A stretch of 64,000 nt of DNA from Variovorax sp. CF079 (GTDB taxonomy: Bacteria > Pseudomonadota > Gammaproteobacteria > Burkholderiales > Burkholderiaceae_C). Every line of letters begins with the position of its first letter. Position 1 is the first letter of the stretch. The notes below the pieces were generated by a model. The model did no database searches. It had not been told where the DNA came from and worked only from the letters and a program-made list of their open reading frames with translations. Shown one piece after another: positions 46,555 to 54,930 of the stretch. The stretch lies in NCBI RefSeq assembly GCF_900101545.1, contig NZ_FMZU01000010.1, positions 62,001-126,000 of the forward strand. Direction: 5' to 3'. A program made the translations under genes and the position numbers.

Positions 46555-46645
46555 GGAGCGGTGGATGAGCGGTTTAAGTCGCACGCCTGGAAAGCGTGTG
46601 AGGGTTAATAGCCCTCCGCGGGTTCGAATCCCGCCTGCTCCGCCA
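46555..46645 (+). tRNA. tRNA-Ser (anticodon GGA)
   Basis: The acceptor arms GGAGCGG and CTGCTCC pair (one G-U), followed by discriminator G and an encoded CCA. The anticodon stem CACGC/GCGTG encloses CTGGAAA with anticodon GGA. A long variable arm (GAGGGTTAATAGCCCTC) identifies the class II serine type, and the T loop GGGTTCGAATCCC is standard. A TACAAT -10-like element lies at 46539-46544. Confidence 0.95.
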
Positions 46646-46692
46646 GGAAAAACCGATCCAGTTCCCTCCCATCGCACATGGGAGTCGTCGTG

Positions 46693-46715
46693 AAAGCCCC
46701 GTACCCGGGGCTTTT
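46693..46715 (+). terminator. Rho-independent terminator after tRNA-Ser
   Basis: AAAGCCCC (46693-46700) and GGGGCTTT (46707-46714) form a stem around a 6-base loop, followed by further T residues. It ends the tRNA-Ser transcript. Confidence 0.85.
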
Positions 46716-46785
46716 TCGTTTGGGGGTCGTCGGGCGACAGAGTACCATCGCCTTACTTTTTTCCATCCCCAGAGAAGGAGCTCGG

Positions 46786-47082
46786 ATGGCCGGACAAAGC
46801 AAACCGGATCGGGCCGCAGCGCCGCTCGATCAGGCCCTGGACAAGACCGAAGCGGTGGCTGCCGAGGTGCAGCGCGCATCCGACGACCTGGCCGTCATCA
46901 ACACGGTGCTGGAACAGGAGCTTCCGGACGAAGTGCAGGTGGGCGACGTCGCACAGGCCATCGAGCACACCGGCCAGCTTGAAAAGAAGCTGGCCGAGTC
47001 GGCCGAGACGCTCGCCGAAGTCAACGCAACCTTGGCGGAGGAGATCGAGAAGCGTACCGAACGAGAGCGCGACGCCGGCTGA
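46786..47082 (+). CDS. Small hypothetical coiled-coil-like protein
   Basis: 98 residues from the ATG at 46786, chosen for AGAAGGAG eight bases upstream; the reading frame is open further upstream only through the terminator. The protein is acidic and strongly helical (LEKKLAESAETLAEVNATLAEE), without signal peptide or membrane segment. I do not recognise the family. It lies between the tRNA terminator and a single-domain response regulator, to which it could be functionally linked. Confidence 0.65.
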   Translation: MAGQSKPDRAAAPLDQALDKTEAVAAEVQRASDDLAVINTVLEQELPDEVQVGDVAQAIEHTGQLEKKLAESAETLAEVNATLAEEIEKRTERERDAG

Positions 47083-47216
47083 TGCATTCGCTCGCGGTTG
47101 GCAGTCGAGCGTCCGTCTGCTTTCTCCTACGCAATGAGTTGGCGGCTGTCGCTAGGAACCCGGCAGGCCTCCCGCGCTAGGCTGGCATTCCCACAGCCCG
47201 GAAACCCGGAAACCAC

Positions 47217-47597
47217 ATGGCCCTCTTCACCTTCCTCGTCGAAGACAACAGGACCATCCGGGACAACCTGATTCCGGCCCTGGAGGATCTGGCGCATGCC
47301 CGGATCGTCGGCGCGGCCGAGACCGAGAAGGACGCGACCGATTGGCTGGCCTCCCATGCGAGCGAATGGCAGTTGTTGATCGTGGACCTGTTCCTCAAGG
47401 AGGGCTCCGGCCTGGGCGTGCTGCGCAACTGCAGGGAGCGCACGCCACTACAGCGCGCCGTGGTCCTCAGCAATTACGTCAACGCGGACATCCGCGCACG
47501 CTGCATGGCGCTCGGTGCGGACGCCGTGTTCGACAAGTCGAAGGAGCTCGATGCCTTCTTCGACTACTGCAACGATGCCAGCCGCTCGACAGCATGA
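47217..47597 (+). CDS. Single-domain response regulator
   Basis: 126 residues, one receiver domain and no output domain. It has the acidic pair in VEDNR near the start, the phospho-acceptor Asp in LLIVDLFLKEGSG (about residue 59), a switch Ser in VVLSNYV and the conserved Lys in VFDKSKE. It probably works by protein-protein contact, CheY-like. No histidine kinase is visible in the window, so its partner is unknown. A terminator begins at its stop codon. Confidence 0.87.
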   Translation: MALFTFLVEDNRTIRDNLIPALEDLAHARIVGAAETEKDATDWLASHASEWQLLIVDLFLKEGSGLGVLRNCRERTPLQRAVVLSNYVNADIRARCMALGADAVFDKSKELDAFFDYCNDASRSTA

Positions 47598-47622
47598 AAA
47601 AAGGGCCCGAAGGCCCTTTTTT
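47597..47622. terminator. Bidirectional Rho-independent terminator
   Basis: AAAAAAGGGCC (47597-47607) pairs with GGCCCTTTTTT (47612-47622) around CGAA. The A and T runs serve transcripts from both sides: the response regulator (+) and the binding-protein gene (-) converge here. Confidence 0.87.
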
Positions 47623-47641
47623 ATTCTGGCAATCGGGCTTC

Positions 47642-48856
47642 TCAGCTCGCTCCGCGCACCACGGCGATCTGCGTACGCGCACCACCCTTGTAGGTGTAGA
47701 GCGTCAGTGCACCGTTCTTGATGTCGCCCTTTTCGTCGAAGGCGATCGGGCCGGTCACGCCCTTGTACTGGACCTTGCCGAGTTCGGGCAGGTACTTGGC
47801 CGGGTCGGAAGAACCGGCCTTGACCATCGCTTCGGCCAGCACGTTGACCGCGTCGTAGACGTACGGCGCGTAGATCTGCACTTCGACGCCGTTCTTGGCC
47901 TTGAACTTGGTCTTGAAGTCTTCGAGCGGCTGCTTGAAGTCGCCTTCGACACCGCCTGCTTCCGCGCAAACGACCATTTCCTCGCCGATCGCATCGCCGG
48001 CCAGCTTGGCCAGTTCGCCGGTGCACAGGCCGTCGCCGCCCATGAACTTGACGTTCATGCCGAGCTGCTTGACCTGCTTGAGCATCGGGCCGCCCACCGC
48101 GTCCATGCCGCCGAAGAACAGCACGTCGGGCTTGGCACCCTTGAGCTTGGTCAGGATGGCGTTGAAGTCGGTCGACTTGTCGGTCGTGAACTCGTGGCCG
48201 ACGATGTTGCCGCCGGCGGCCTTGGCGGCCTTCTCGAACTCTTCCGCCACGCCCTGGCCGTAAGCGGTACGGTCGTCGATCACGGCGATGTTCTTGCCCT
48301 TCAGCGTTTCGACCGCGTACTTGCCCAGCGTGCCGCCGAGTTGCGTGTCGTCAGCCACCACGCGGAAGGTGGTCTTGAAGCCCTGGCGGGTGTACTTGGG
48401 GTTGGTTGCCGAAGGCGAGACCTGCGGAATGCCCGCATCGCTGTACAGCTTGGAAGCAGGGATCGAGGTGCCCGAGTTCAGGTGGCCAACCACGCCGTTG
48501 ACCTTGCTGTCGACCAGCTTCTGGGCCACTGCGGTGCCCTGCTTCGGGTCACCCGCGTCGTCTTCTGCCAGCAGTTCGAACTTGGCAACCTTGTCACCGA
48601 TCTTGAGGCCCTTGGCATTGAGGTCTTCGATGGCCATGCGCGCGCCGAATTCGTTGTCCTTGCCGAGGTGGGCAATGGCGCCGCTCGTGGGGCCCACGTG
48701 ACCGATCTTGACCACCAGTGCATCCGCCGGAGGTGCGGCAGGCGCGGGTGCCGCTGCAGTCGGTGCGGGCGCGGCGGGCGCAGCTGCTTCTTCCTTCTTG
48801 CCGCAAGCCACGAGCGTGAGAGCAGCCAGTGCGACCGCAGTCCATTTCAATTGCAT
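47642..48856 (-). CDS. Branched-chain amino acid ABC transporter binding lipoprotein
   Basis: 404 residues. A lipoprotein signal ends with LTLVAC (lipid Cys near 18), followed by a Lys/Glu and Ala/Pro-rich linker. The type I periplasmic-binding fold shows KIGHVGPTSGAIAHLGKDNEFGARMA, VVGHLNSGTSIPASKLYSDAGIP and AVIDDRTAYGQGVAEEFEK, as in LivJ/LivK-type proteins. Ligand class (branched-chain or related amino acids) is by family only. No permease or ATPase genes adjoin it. Confidence 0.92.
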   Translation of the reverse strand: MQLKWTAVALAALTLVACGKKEEAAAPAAPAPTAAAPAPAAPPADALVVKIGHVGPTSGAIAHLGKDNEFGARMAIEDLNAKGLKIGDKVAKFELLAEDDAGDPKQGTAVAQKLVDSKVNGVVGHLNSGTSIPASKLYSDAGIPQVSPSATNPKYTRQGFKTTFRVVADDTQLGGTLGKYAVETLKGKNIAVIDDRTAYGQGVAEEFEKAAKAAGGNIVGHEFTTDKSTDFNAILTKLKGAKPDVLFFGGMDAVGGPMLKQVKQLGMNVKFMGGDGLCTGELAKLAGDAIGEEMVVCAEAGGVEGDFKQPLEDFKTKFKAKNGVEVQIYAPYVYDAVNVLAEAMVKAGSSDPAKYLPELGKVQYKGVTGPIAFDEKGDIKNGALTLYTYKGGARTQIAVVRGAS

Positions 48857-48979
48857 GGGAACCTCCAGAACATTGATAAATAAGAGTACATAGCGGTCTA
48901 TCGATCCGCGTGCGAAGACTCAGCAAGTTCCGCGCCGCAGGACCCGTAGCGCCCCCGCGCTTTCGACCTGGCGCGCAGT

Positions 48980-49387
48980 TTAGCCCAAGCTTTGTGCGCC
49001 AAATGCTGGCGTAGACCCTGTGTTGTCAGAAAGCTCCTGGGCCAGCGCTTCGCTCACCAAAGCACGCAGCACGGTCTCTATTTCGCCGCGCAAACGCGGG
49101 ATCATGGTGTCGAGCTGCTGCTGAACAGCAACTGACACGGCGTCGCTCACGCGCTCCTCGAGCGACAGGTCGATGCGCTGCAACACGCGGTGCAGCAACT
49201 GCTCTTCGAGCCGGAAGGCGTCGGCCTCCGACAGCAGCGCCTGGGGGTCCAGCGCGACCGCTTGCGAGGGCTCGGGCACTGCAGGTGCGACCGGCTCCGG
49301 CAGGGGCTCGGCACCGGGCGCAGGCCCGGGCGGCAGCTCCAGCACGGTCGTCAGCGTGGGCACGAAACGCGGAGGGGTGCGCTGCAT
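48980..49387 (-). CDS. Hypothetical protein of the pepA-holC operon
   Basis: 135 residues. The N-terminal half is a Pro/Ala/Glu-rich low-complexity region. The second half is helical (FRLEEQLLHRVLQRIDLSLEERV then LRGEIETVLRALVSEALAQEL). There is no signal or membrane segment and I do not recognise a named family. Its ATG overlaps the holC stop (TGATG), so it is translated with holC and probably cotranscribed with pepA. A role near DNA polymerase III or the replisome is possible but unsupported. Confidence 0.7.
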   Translation of the reverse strand: MQRTPPRFVPTLTTVLELPPGPAPGAEPLPEPVAPAVPEPSQAVALDPQALLSEADAFRLEEQLLHRVLQRIDLSLEERVSDAVSVAVQQQLDTMIPRLRGEIETVLRALVSEALAQELSDNTGSTPAFGAQSLG

Positions 49388-49824
49388 CAGGCGGTACTCC
49401 CGGCAAAGTCATGGCGCTGGATCGCATAGCCGCGTTCCGCGTAGTGCCGCCAGCGCTTGCGGCCCGCGAGCCGGTCGGCGTCGTCGGCGCTCACGATGTC
49501 GATCAAGCGCTCGAAGCGTTCGAAACCAGCGGGCAGTTCCGCACCCAGGTTCACCAGCACCTGCTGATGCGGCAGCGGCGCAGCGCCGCTTTCGGCCAGC
49601 ACGACCGGCGAACGCGCCACCGTGTGCGGCTCGCCGTCGCTGCGGCAATGGGCGATGAACTCGGCCGGCGCAAAGGTCCACAGGGCCAGGTCGACCGCAT
49701 CCAGCAACTGGGGATCAGCCACCACCACCACACGCGCGCCGCGCGCGCCCACGGCCTTGCGCAGCAGCCGGCAGGCGTAGTTCACCTTGTCCGGCGTGTT
49801 GAAGTGGAAGTCGATCTCGGTCAC
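49387..49824 (-). CDS. holC: DNA polymerase III chi subunit
   Basis: 145 residues starting with GTG at 49824, which overlaps the pepA stop (GTGA). Chi binds single-strand-binding protein and links it to the clamp loader through psi. Family segments are EIDFHFNTPDKVNYACRLLRKA at the start, LLDAVDLALWTFAPAEFIAH and GRKRWRHYAERGY near the end. The pepA-holC order is a widely conserved pair. Confidence 0.92.
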   Translation of the reverse strand: MTEIDFHFNTPDKVNYACRLLRKAVGARGARVVVVADPQLLDAVDLALWTFAPAEFIAHCRSDGEPHTVARSPVVLAESGAAPLPHQQVLVNLGAELPAGFERFERLIDIVSADDADRLAGRKRWRHYAERGYAIQRHDFAGSTA

Positions 49825-51323
49825 GTTGCCGACCGGGTCTTGGCGCTCTTGCGGGACTTGCGCGGCGCTGTCTTCACGGCCGCCTTGCGGGCCCGCTTCA
49901 GCAAATAGGTCAGCAGCAGCCCGACCGGCCGCCCCGTCGCGCCCTTGGCCGCACCGCTCTTCCAGGCCGTGCCCGCAATGTCCAGGTGGGCCCATTGGAA
50001 ATCGCCCGCGAAGCGCTGCAGGAACTTGGCGGCGGTGATCGCCCCGCCCGCGCGGCCGGCGATGTTGGCCACGTCGGCGAAATTGCTCTTGAGGCCCTCG
50101 GCGTAGTCCTCGTCCAGCGGCATCCGCCAGCAACGGTCCTGCGCTTCTTCGCCGGCGGCTTCGAGCGCAGCGGCCAACGTGTCGTCGCTGGCAAAGAGAC
50201 CGCTGCGCACGCCGCCCAGCGCGATCACGCAAGCGCCGGTCAGGGTGGCGATGTCGATCACCGCAGCCGGCTCGAAGCGCTTGGCATAGTTCAGCGCGTC
50301 GCACAGGATCAGACGGCCTTCGGCATCGGTGTTAAGCACCTCGATGGTCTGGCCGCTCATGCTGGTGACGACGTCGCCGGGTTTGACCGCGCGGCCGTCG
50401 TTCATGTTCTCGCACGACGGAATCAGCCCGACCACGTTGAGGGCGGGCTGGATGTCGCCGAGCGCGCGGAACACGCCGAGCACGCTCGCGGCGCCGCACA
50501 TGTCGAACTTCATCTCGTCCATCTCGGCCGCCGGCTTGAGCGAAACGCCGCCGGTGTCGAAGGTGATGCCCTTGCCGACCAGGACCACCGGCGCCTCATC
50601 CTTGGGCGCGCCCTGGTAGCGCAGCACGATGAAGCGCAAGGGTTCGGCCGATCCCTGCGCGACCGCGCTGAACGCCCCCATGCCGAGCTTCTCCACTTCC
50701 TTCGGGCCCAGCACTTCGCACTTCACGCACGGCAGCGCGGCCAGCTTGCGCGCCGCATCGGCCAGCAGCGAGGGGGTGCAATAGTTGCCGGGCCGATTGC
50801 CCCACTCCTTGGCCAGTTCGATGCCCGCGACCATGGCCGTGGCCTCGTCGAAAGCTTCTCGCAGCGGCCCCGCCTCCGTGACGCCGAAGCCCAGGTAGCG
50901 GATCGAGCGCGGCTCGGCCTTGGACTTGGAGGTCGTGTAGACGTAGCTCGCGTCGGCGGCCGCGGCGATCGCGCAGCGCAGACCGGCAGAGTCCGCGGCC
51001 TGCGCGAAGACGATGAGGACGCGCCTGGGGTCGCCGGACTTGGCCGCATTGACCGCGGCAAGCACACCGGCGCGCACCGACGCAGGCTTGCCGTCGCCCA
51101 CCGAAGCCAGCACCACGCGCGGCGCCGCGACGTGCGCCGGGCGGTACAGCGCCAGCAGCTTGCCGGCCTTGTCGGGGAGGTCGCCGGCCTTGCGGGCCTC
51201 CGCGATCAATGTGGCGATGGCATCCTTGGAGGGGGTGGTGCCGGCGGCAACGAGCACGATCAGCACATCGGCTTTTTCGGCGGCAGCCTGAGCGGTGGAG
51301 AGGGTCTTGAGTTGAAAGTCCAT
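49821..51323 (-). CDS. pepA: Leucyl aminopeptidase (M17)
   Basis: 500 residues. It is a dizinc cytosolic aminopeptidase; in some bacteria PepA also binds DNA in site-specific recombination. Metal and active-site segments are VGKGITFDTGGVSLKP and NTDAEGRLILCDAL, the M17 signature. The C-terminal tail is extended and basic (KRARKAAVKTAPRKSRKS). It is divergent from lptF with only 21 bp between the start codons, so the promoters must overlap coding sequence. Confidence 0.96.
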   Translation of the reverse strand: MDFQLKTLSTAQAAAEKADVLIVLVAAGTTPSKDAIATLIAEARKAGDLPDKAGKLLALYRPAHVAAPRVVLASVGDGKPASVRAGVLAAVNAAKSGDPRRVLIVFAQAADSAGLRCAIAAAADASYVYTTSKSKAEPRSIRYLGFGVTEAGPLREAFDEATAMVAGIELAKEWGNRPGNYCTPSLLADAARKLAALPCVKCEVLGPKEVEKLGMGAFSAVAQGSAEPLRFIVLRYQGAPKDEAPVVLVGKGITFDTGGVSLKPAAEMDEMKFDMCGAASVLGVFRALGDIQPALNVVGLIPSCENMNDGRAVKPGDVVTSMSGQTIEVLNTDAEGRLILCDALNYAKRFEPAAVIDIATLTGACVIALGGVRSGLFASDDTLAAALEAAGEEAQDRCWRMPLDEDYAEGLKSNFADVANIAGRAGGAITAAKFLQRFAGDFQWAHLDIAGTAWKSGAAKGATGRPVGLLLTYLLKRARKAAVKTAPRKSRKSAKTRSAT

Positions 51324-51344
51324 AATCCTTTTTTTCCCTCGACG

Positions 51345-52442
51345 ATGTTATTCCATTCCTCTTTACGCAAGGAGCTGTCCCGCAGCTTCGGCGCCACCCT
51401 CGTGGTTCTGGCCACCATCGTGATGACCATGATGCTGATCCGCACGCTCGGACTGGCATCGCGGGGCAGCGTGAATCCGTCCGAGGTCTTCCTCGTGATG
51501 GCCTACACGGTGCTCGGCTACATGCCGACGATCCTGAGCCTCAGCCTGTTCATCTCGATCGTCGGCACCCTGTCGCGCATGTACCGCGACAGCGAGATGG
51601 TGATCTGGTTCTCGAGCGGGCGCGGCCTGGCGGATTTCGCGCTGCCGCTGTTCCGCTTCGCCTGGCCGGTGCTGCTGCTGATCGCCGTGTTCGCGCTGGT
51701 CGGCTGGCCATGGGCCAACTCGCAGACCCAGGGGATGCGCGAACAGTACCAGCGCCGCGGCGACATCGAGCGCGTGTCGCCCGGCGAGTTCCGCGAGTCG
51801 GCCGGGCGCAACCGCGTGTTCTTCATCGACAAGGACACACCGGATGGCGCCACCGCCACGAACGTTTTCATCTCCTCGATCGAGCGCAACATGCAGATCA
51901 TCACATCGGCCCGCAGCGGCCGCATGGAAGACATCGGAGAAGCGCGCTACCTCATGCTCAGCAATGGCCAGCGCGTCTCGCGGACATTGGATGGGCTGGA
52001 GCTCAAGATCAGCGAGTTCGACACCTACGGCGCCAAAGTCGGCGGCGACGAGGGGGTCTCGACGGACACGAGCCCGGTGCGCACCCGCACCACGCTGACC
52101 CTGCTGCGGGAACCGAATACGGCCAATCGCGGCGAACTGGCCTGGCGCATCGGCATGATGCTCGCGGCCATCAATTTCGTGCTGCTGGCGCTGACCCTGA
52201 CGAGTGTGAATCCGCGCGTGGGCCGCAGCGGCAATCTGCTCTTCGCGTTGTTCGCTTTCGTCCTCTACTACAACATGCTCAATCTCGGCCAGAACTGGGT
52301 GGGCTCCGGCCGCTACAGCATGGGCGGCTTCATGCTGGCGCTGCACGGCGGCGCGCTGCTGCTCGGCCTGCTCTGGCTTGCCAAGCGACACTTCAACTGG
52401 GGCCGCCCGCGCCTGCGGCCCGCAACGCCACCCCACGCGTGA
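51345..52442 (+). CDS. lptF: LPS export ABC transporter permease LptF
   Basis: 365 residues. Three N-terminal helices (from about residue 16) are followed by a periplasmic beta-jellyroll region (about 125-265) and three C-terminal helices (from about 270). LptF with LptG forms the membrane part of the LptB2FG complex that extracts LPS from the inner membrane. Segments include TILSLSLFISIVGTLSRMYRDSEM near the first helices and the coupling region. It overlaps lptG by four bases (GTGA). Confidence 0.94.
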   Translation: MLFHSSLRKELSRSFGATLVVLATIVMTMMLIRTLGLASRGSVNPSEVFLVMAYTVLGYMPTILSLSLFISIVGTLSRMYRDSEMVIWFSSGRGLADFALPLFRFAWPVLLLIAVFALVGWPWANSQTQGMREQYQRRGDIERVSPGEFRESAGRNRVFFIDKDTPDGATATNVFISSIERNMQIITSARSGRMEDIGEARYLMLSNGQRVSRTLDGLELKISEFDTYGAKVGGDEGVSTDTSPVRTRTTLTLLREPNTANRGELAWRIGMMLAAINFVLLALTLTSVNPRVGRSGNLLFALFAFVLYYNMLNLGQNWVGSGRYSMGGFMLALHGGALLLGLLWLAKRHFNWGRPRLRPATPPHA

Positions 52443-53548
52443 AAACCATCCGTCGACTGATCTACGTGGAGGTGCTGAAGGCCGTGGCCTTCGTCACCCT
52501 CGGCTTCCTGAGCCTGTTCTTCTTCTTCGACTTCGTCGACGAACTGCAGTCGATCGGCAAACCGGGGAGCGGCGCCTACGGGGCCGCCCAGGCCCTGGTC
52601 TTCGTGACGCTGCTGATCCCGAGCCACCTGTACGAGCTGCTGCCGATCACCGTGCTGATCGGCACCATCTTCGTGATGGCGCGGCTCGCGCAGAGCTCCG
52701 AATACACGATCCTGCGCACCAGCGGTCTCGGGCCCTGGCGCGCGCTGCGCACGCTGCTGCTGCTGGGACTTGGCTTCGTGTTCCTGACCTTCGCTGTCGG
52801 CGACTATGTCTCGCCGGCTTCGGACCGGACTGCCCAGCTGCTCAAGTCGCGCTACCAGGGCGTCTTCACGCTCGCGGGCAACACGGGCGCCTGGCTGAAG
52901 GAAAAGCAGGGCGACATGTCCTACGCGGTCAACGTGGTCTCGATGGCGCGCGACGGCACGCTGAAGGATCCGCGCATCTTCGAGTTCGACGGCAACGGCT
53001 TCGTGACCTCGCAGACCACCGCATCCTTCGCGCGCATCCTGGATGGCCATTGGGCGCTCTTCGGCGTCGAACGGCAGCAGTACGACACGCGCAACGCGGC
53101 AGACCGGGCTCGCATCGTCACCACCAAGATTGCGGCGCTGGACTGGCCGAGCTCGCTCACGCGCGAGATGGTGTCGGTCGCCCTGCTGCGTCCGGACCGC
53201 ATGCGCACGCTCGACCTGTTCGAATACATCCAGCATCTCAACGCCAACGGCCAGACCGCGCAGCGCTACGAGATCGAGTTCTGGCGCAAGGTGTTCTATC
53301 CGCTGTCCTGCCTCGTGATGGTGGTGCTCGCCCTGCCCTTCGCTTACCTGCATTTCCGCCAGGCCGGCATCACGGCCTACGTGTTCGGCGGCGTGATGAT
53401 CGGCATCAGCTTTTTCCTGTTGAACAACGTGTTCGGCTACCTGGGCAACCTCAGCAACTGGTGGCCCTGGATCACGGCGGCGGCGCCCGGCCTGATCTAC
53501 ACGGTGATGTCGCTGGCCGCTTTCAGCTGGCTGGTGCTGCGGCGGTAG
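52439..53548 (+). CDS. lptG: LPS export ABC transporter permease LptG
   Basis: 369 residues beginning with GTG at 52439. It has the same six-helix and periplasmic-jellyroll layout as LptF (LSLFFFFDFVDELQSIGKPG near the N-terminus; FWRKVFYPLSCLVMVVLALPFAY near the C-terminus). SSEYTILRTSGL is the cytosolic coupling region with the LptB ATPase. lptB is not in this window. It is the partner of LptF in LPS transport. Confidence 0.94.
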   Translation: MKTIRRLIYVEVLKAVAFVTLGFLSLFFFFDFVDELQSIGKPGSGAYGAAQALVFVTLLIPSHLYELLPITVLIGTIFVMARLAQSSEYTILRTSGLGPWRALRTLLLLGLGFVFLTFAVGDYVSPASDRTAQLLKSRYQGVFTLAGNTGAWLKEKQGDMSYAVNVVSMARDGTLKDPRIFEFDGNGFVTSQTTASFARILDGHWALFGVERQQYDTRNAADRARIVTTKIAALDWPSSLTREMVSVALLRPDRMRTLDLFEYIQHLNANGQTAQRYEIEFWRKVFYPLSCLVMVVLALPFAYLHFRQAGITAYVFGGVMIGISFFLLNNVFGYLGNLSNWWPWITAAAPGLIYTVMSLAAFSWLVLRR

Positions 53549-53556
53549 CGGCCCTG

Positions 53557-53925
53557 ATGACGGCCGCGACAGGCATCGTTCTCTTTGCGCACGGCTCGCG
53601 CGACGAGCGCTGGCGTGCGCCGGTGGAGGCCGTGGCGCGTCGCGTCGCGGCGCTCGATCCCTCGGCCCGTGTCGCCTGCGCCTACCTCGAATTGGTGGCG
53701 CCGGACCTGCGCACCGCGGCGGCAGAGCTGATCGCCGGCGGGGCCGGCGCCATCCGCGTGGTGCCGCTCTTTCTCGGCATGGGAAAGCATCTGCGCGAAG
53801 ACCTGCCCGGCTTGCTCGACGCGCTGCGTGCCTTGCATCCGGGGGTCGTCTTCTCGCTCGCGCAGGCCGTCGGCGAAGAGCCGGAAGTGATCGATCTGCT
53901 GGCTCGCGTGGCACTCAAATCCTGA
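53557..53925 (+). CDS. CbiX/SirB-type chelatase domain protein
   Basis: 122 residues, a single short CbiX domain (CbiX-S length). The metal-binding start LFAHGSRDERW holds the conserved His, and VVPLFLGMGKHLREDLPGLL holds the second His segment of the family. CbiX/SirB inserts cobalt or iron into sirohydrochlorin, giving cobalamin precursors or siroheme. It lies eight bases after lptG and ahead of a CysB-type regulator, so a sulfur/siroheme link is plausible. Confidence 0.83.
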   Translation: MTAATGIVLFAHGSRDERWRAPVEAVARRVAALDPSARVACAYLELVAPDLRTAAAELIAGGAGAIRVVPLFLGMGKHLREDLPGLLDALRALHPGVVFSLAQAVGEEPEVIDLLARVALKS

Positions 53926-53937
53926 ACTTGCGGTGCT

Positions 53938-53984
53938 TTCGATAGACATCGAAGGCATAATGAATTCCGAATTAAGACGGAATT
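53938..53984. promoter_or_regulatory. Inverted repeats upstream of the CysB-type regulator
   Basis: Two inverted repeats lie just before the gene: TTCGAT-agac-ATCGAA (53938-53953) and AATTCCG...CGGAATT (53963-53969 and 53978-53984), with a CATAAT -10-like element (53956-53961) between them. The second is 4 bp before the ATG, the common place for LysR-type autoregulation. Function is inferred. Confidence 0.45.
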
Positions 53985-53988
53985 TGTT

Positions 53989-54930
53989 ATGAATCTTCAC
54001 CAGTTCAAATTCGTGCAGGAAGCGGTTCGGCGCAACCTCAATCTGACTGAAGCGGCCAAGGCACTTCACACCTCGCAGCCCGGCGTGTCCAAGGCCATCA
54101 TCGAACTCGAGGAAGAACTGGGCGTGGAAATCTTCGCGCGCCACGGCAAGCGCCTCAAGCGCGTGACCGAACCCGGCCAGCATGTGCTCGCAAGCATCGA
54201 ACTGATCATGCGCGAGGTCGGCAACCTCAAGCGCATCGGCGAGCAGTTCAGCGCCCAGGACAGCGGCACGCTTTCGATCGCCACCACGCACACGCAGGCG
54301 CGCTACGTGCTCCCGGTGCCGGTGGCGAAGCTGCGCGAGGCCTATCCCAAGGTCAACGTGAGCCTGCACCAGGGCTCGCCCGACCAGGTGGCGCGAATGG
54401 TGATCGACGAGATCGCGGAGATCGGCATCGCGACCGAATCGCTGTCCGACTACGCCGATCTCGTGACCATCCCCTGCTACGAATGGCAGCACGTGCTCGT
54501 GCTGCCCAAGGAGCATCCGCTCGCGAGCAAGGAGCGCATCTCGCTGGAGGACATCGCGGCCGAGCCGATCATCACCTACCACCCTTCCTTCACCGGCCGC
54601 ACGCGCATCGACCATGCGTTCGCGCACAAGAAGCTCACGCCGCGCATCGCGCTCGAGGCCATCGACTCCGACGTCATCAAGACCTATGTGCGGCTCGGTC
54701 TCGGCGTCGGCATCGTGGCCGAGATGGCGGTGCGCGACGATTCCAATGCCGATCTCGTGGTGCGGCCGATGGGCCATGTGTTCGGCACCAACATCGCACG
54801 CGTCGCATTCAAGCGCAGCGCCTACCTGCGCAACTTCGTCTTCAAATTCGCCGAGCTGCTCTCCGACCGGCTCGATCGCAACCTGATCGCCAAGGCCTTG
54901 AGCGGTCATCACCAGGACTACGAGCTGTGA
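53989..54930 (+). CDS. CysB/Cbl-type LysR-family regulator
   Basis: 313 residues, close to CysB (324) and Cbl (316). The winged helix is at about 1-60 (MNLHQFKFVQEAVRRNLNLTEAAKALH, then TSQPGVSKAIIELEEELG). The QFxFVxEAVRxNxNLTEAA start is the CysB/Cbl hallmark. The effector domain contains TTHTQARYVLPVP, the sulfate/N-acetylserine-binding region in known structures. It probably activates sulfur assimilation genes. The following aminotransferase gene overlaps its stop. Confidence 0.92.
   Translation: MNLHQFKFVQEAVRRNLNLTEAAKALHTSQPGVSKAIIELEEELGVEIFARHGKRLKRVTEPGQHVLASIELIMREVGNLKRIGEQFSAQDSGTLSIATTHTQARYVLPVPVAKLREAYPKVNVSLHQGSPDQVARMVIDEIAEIGIATESLSDYADLVTIPCYEWQHVLVLPKEHPLASKERISLEDIAAEPIITYHPSFTGRTRIDHAFAHKKLTPRIALEAIDSDVIKTYVRLGLGVGIVAEMAVRDDSNADLVVRPMGHVFGTNIARVAFKRSAYLRNFVFKFAELLSDRLDRNLIAKALSGHHQDYEL

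Noticed and set aside
46555..46645. tRNA-Ser as an integration site
   Set aside because: No repeated tRNA 3' end, integrase or foreign-looking genes lie next to it; flanking genes look like core chromosome.
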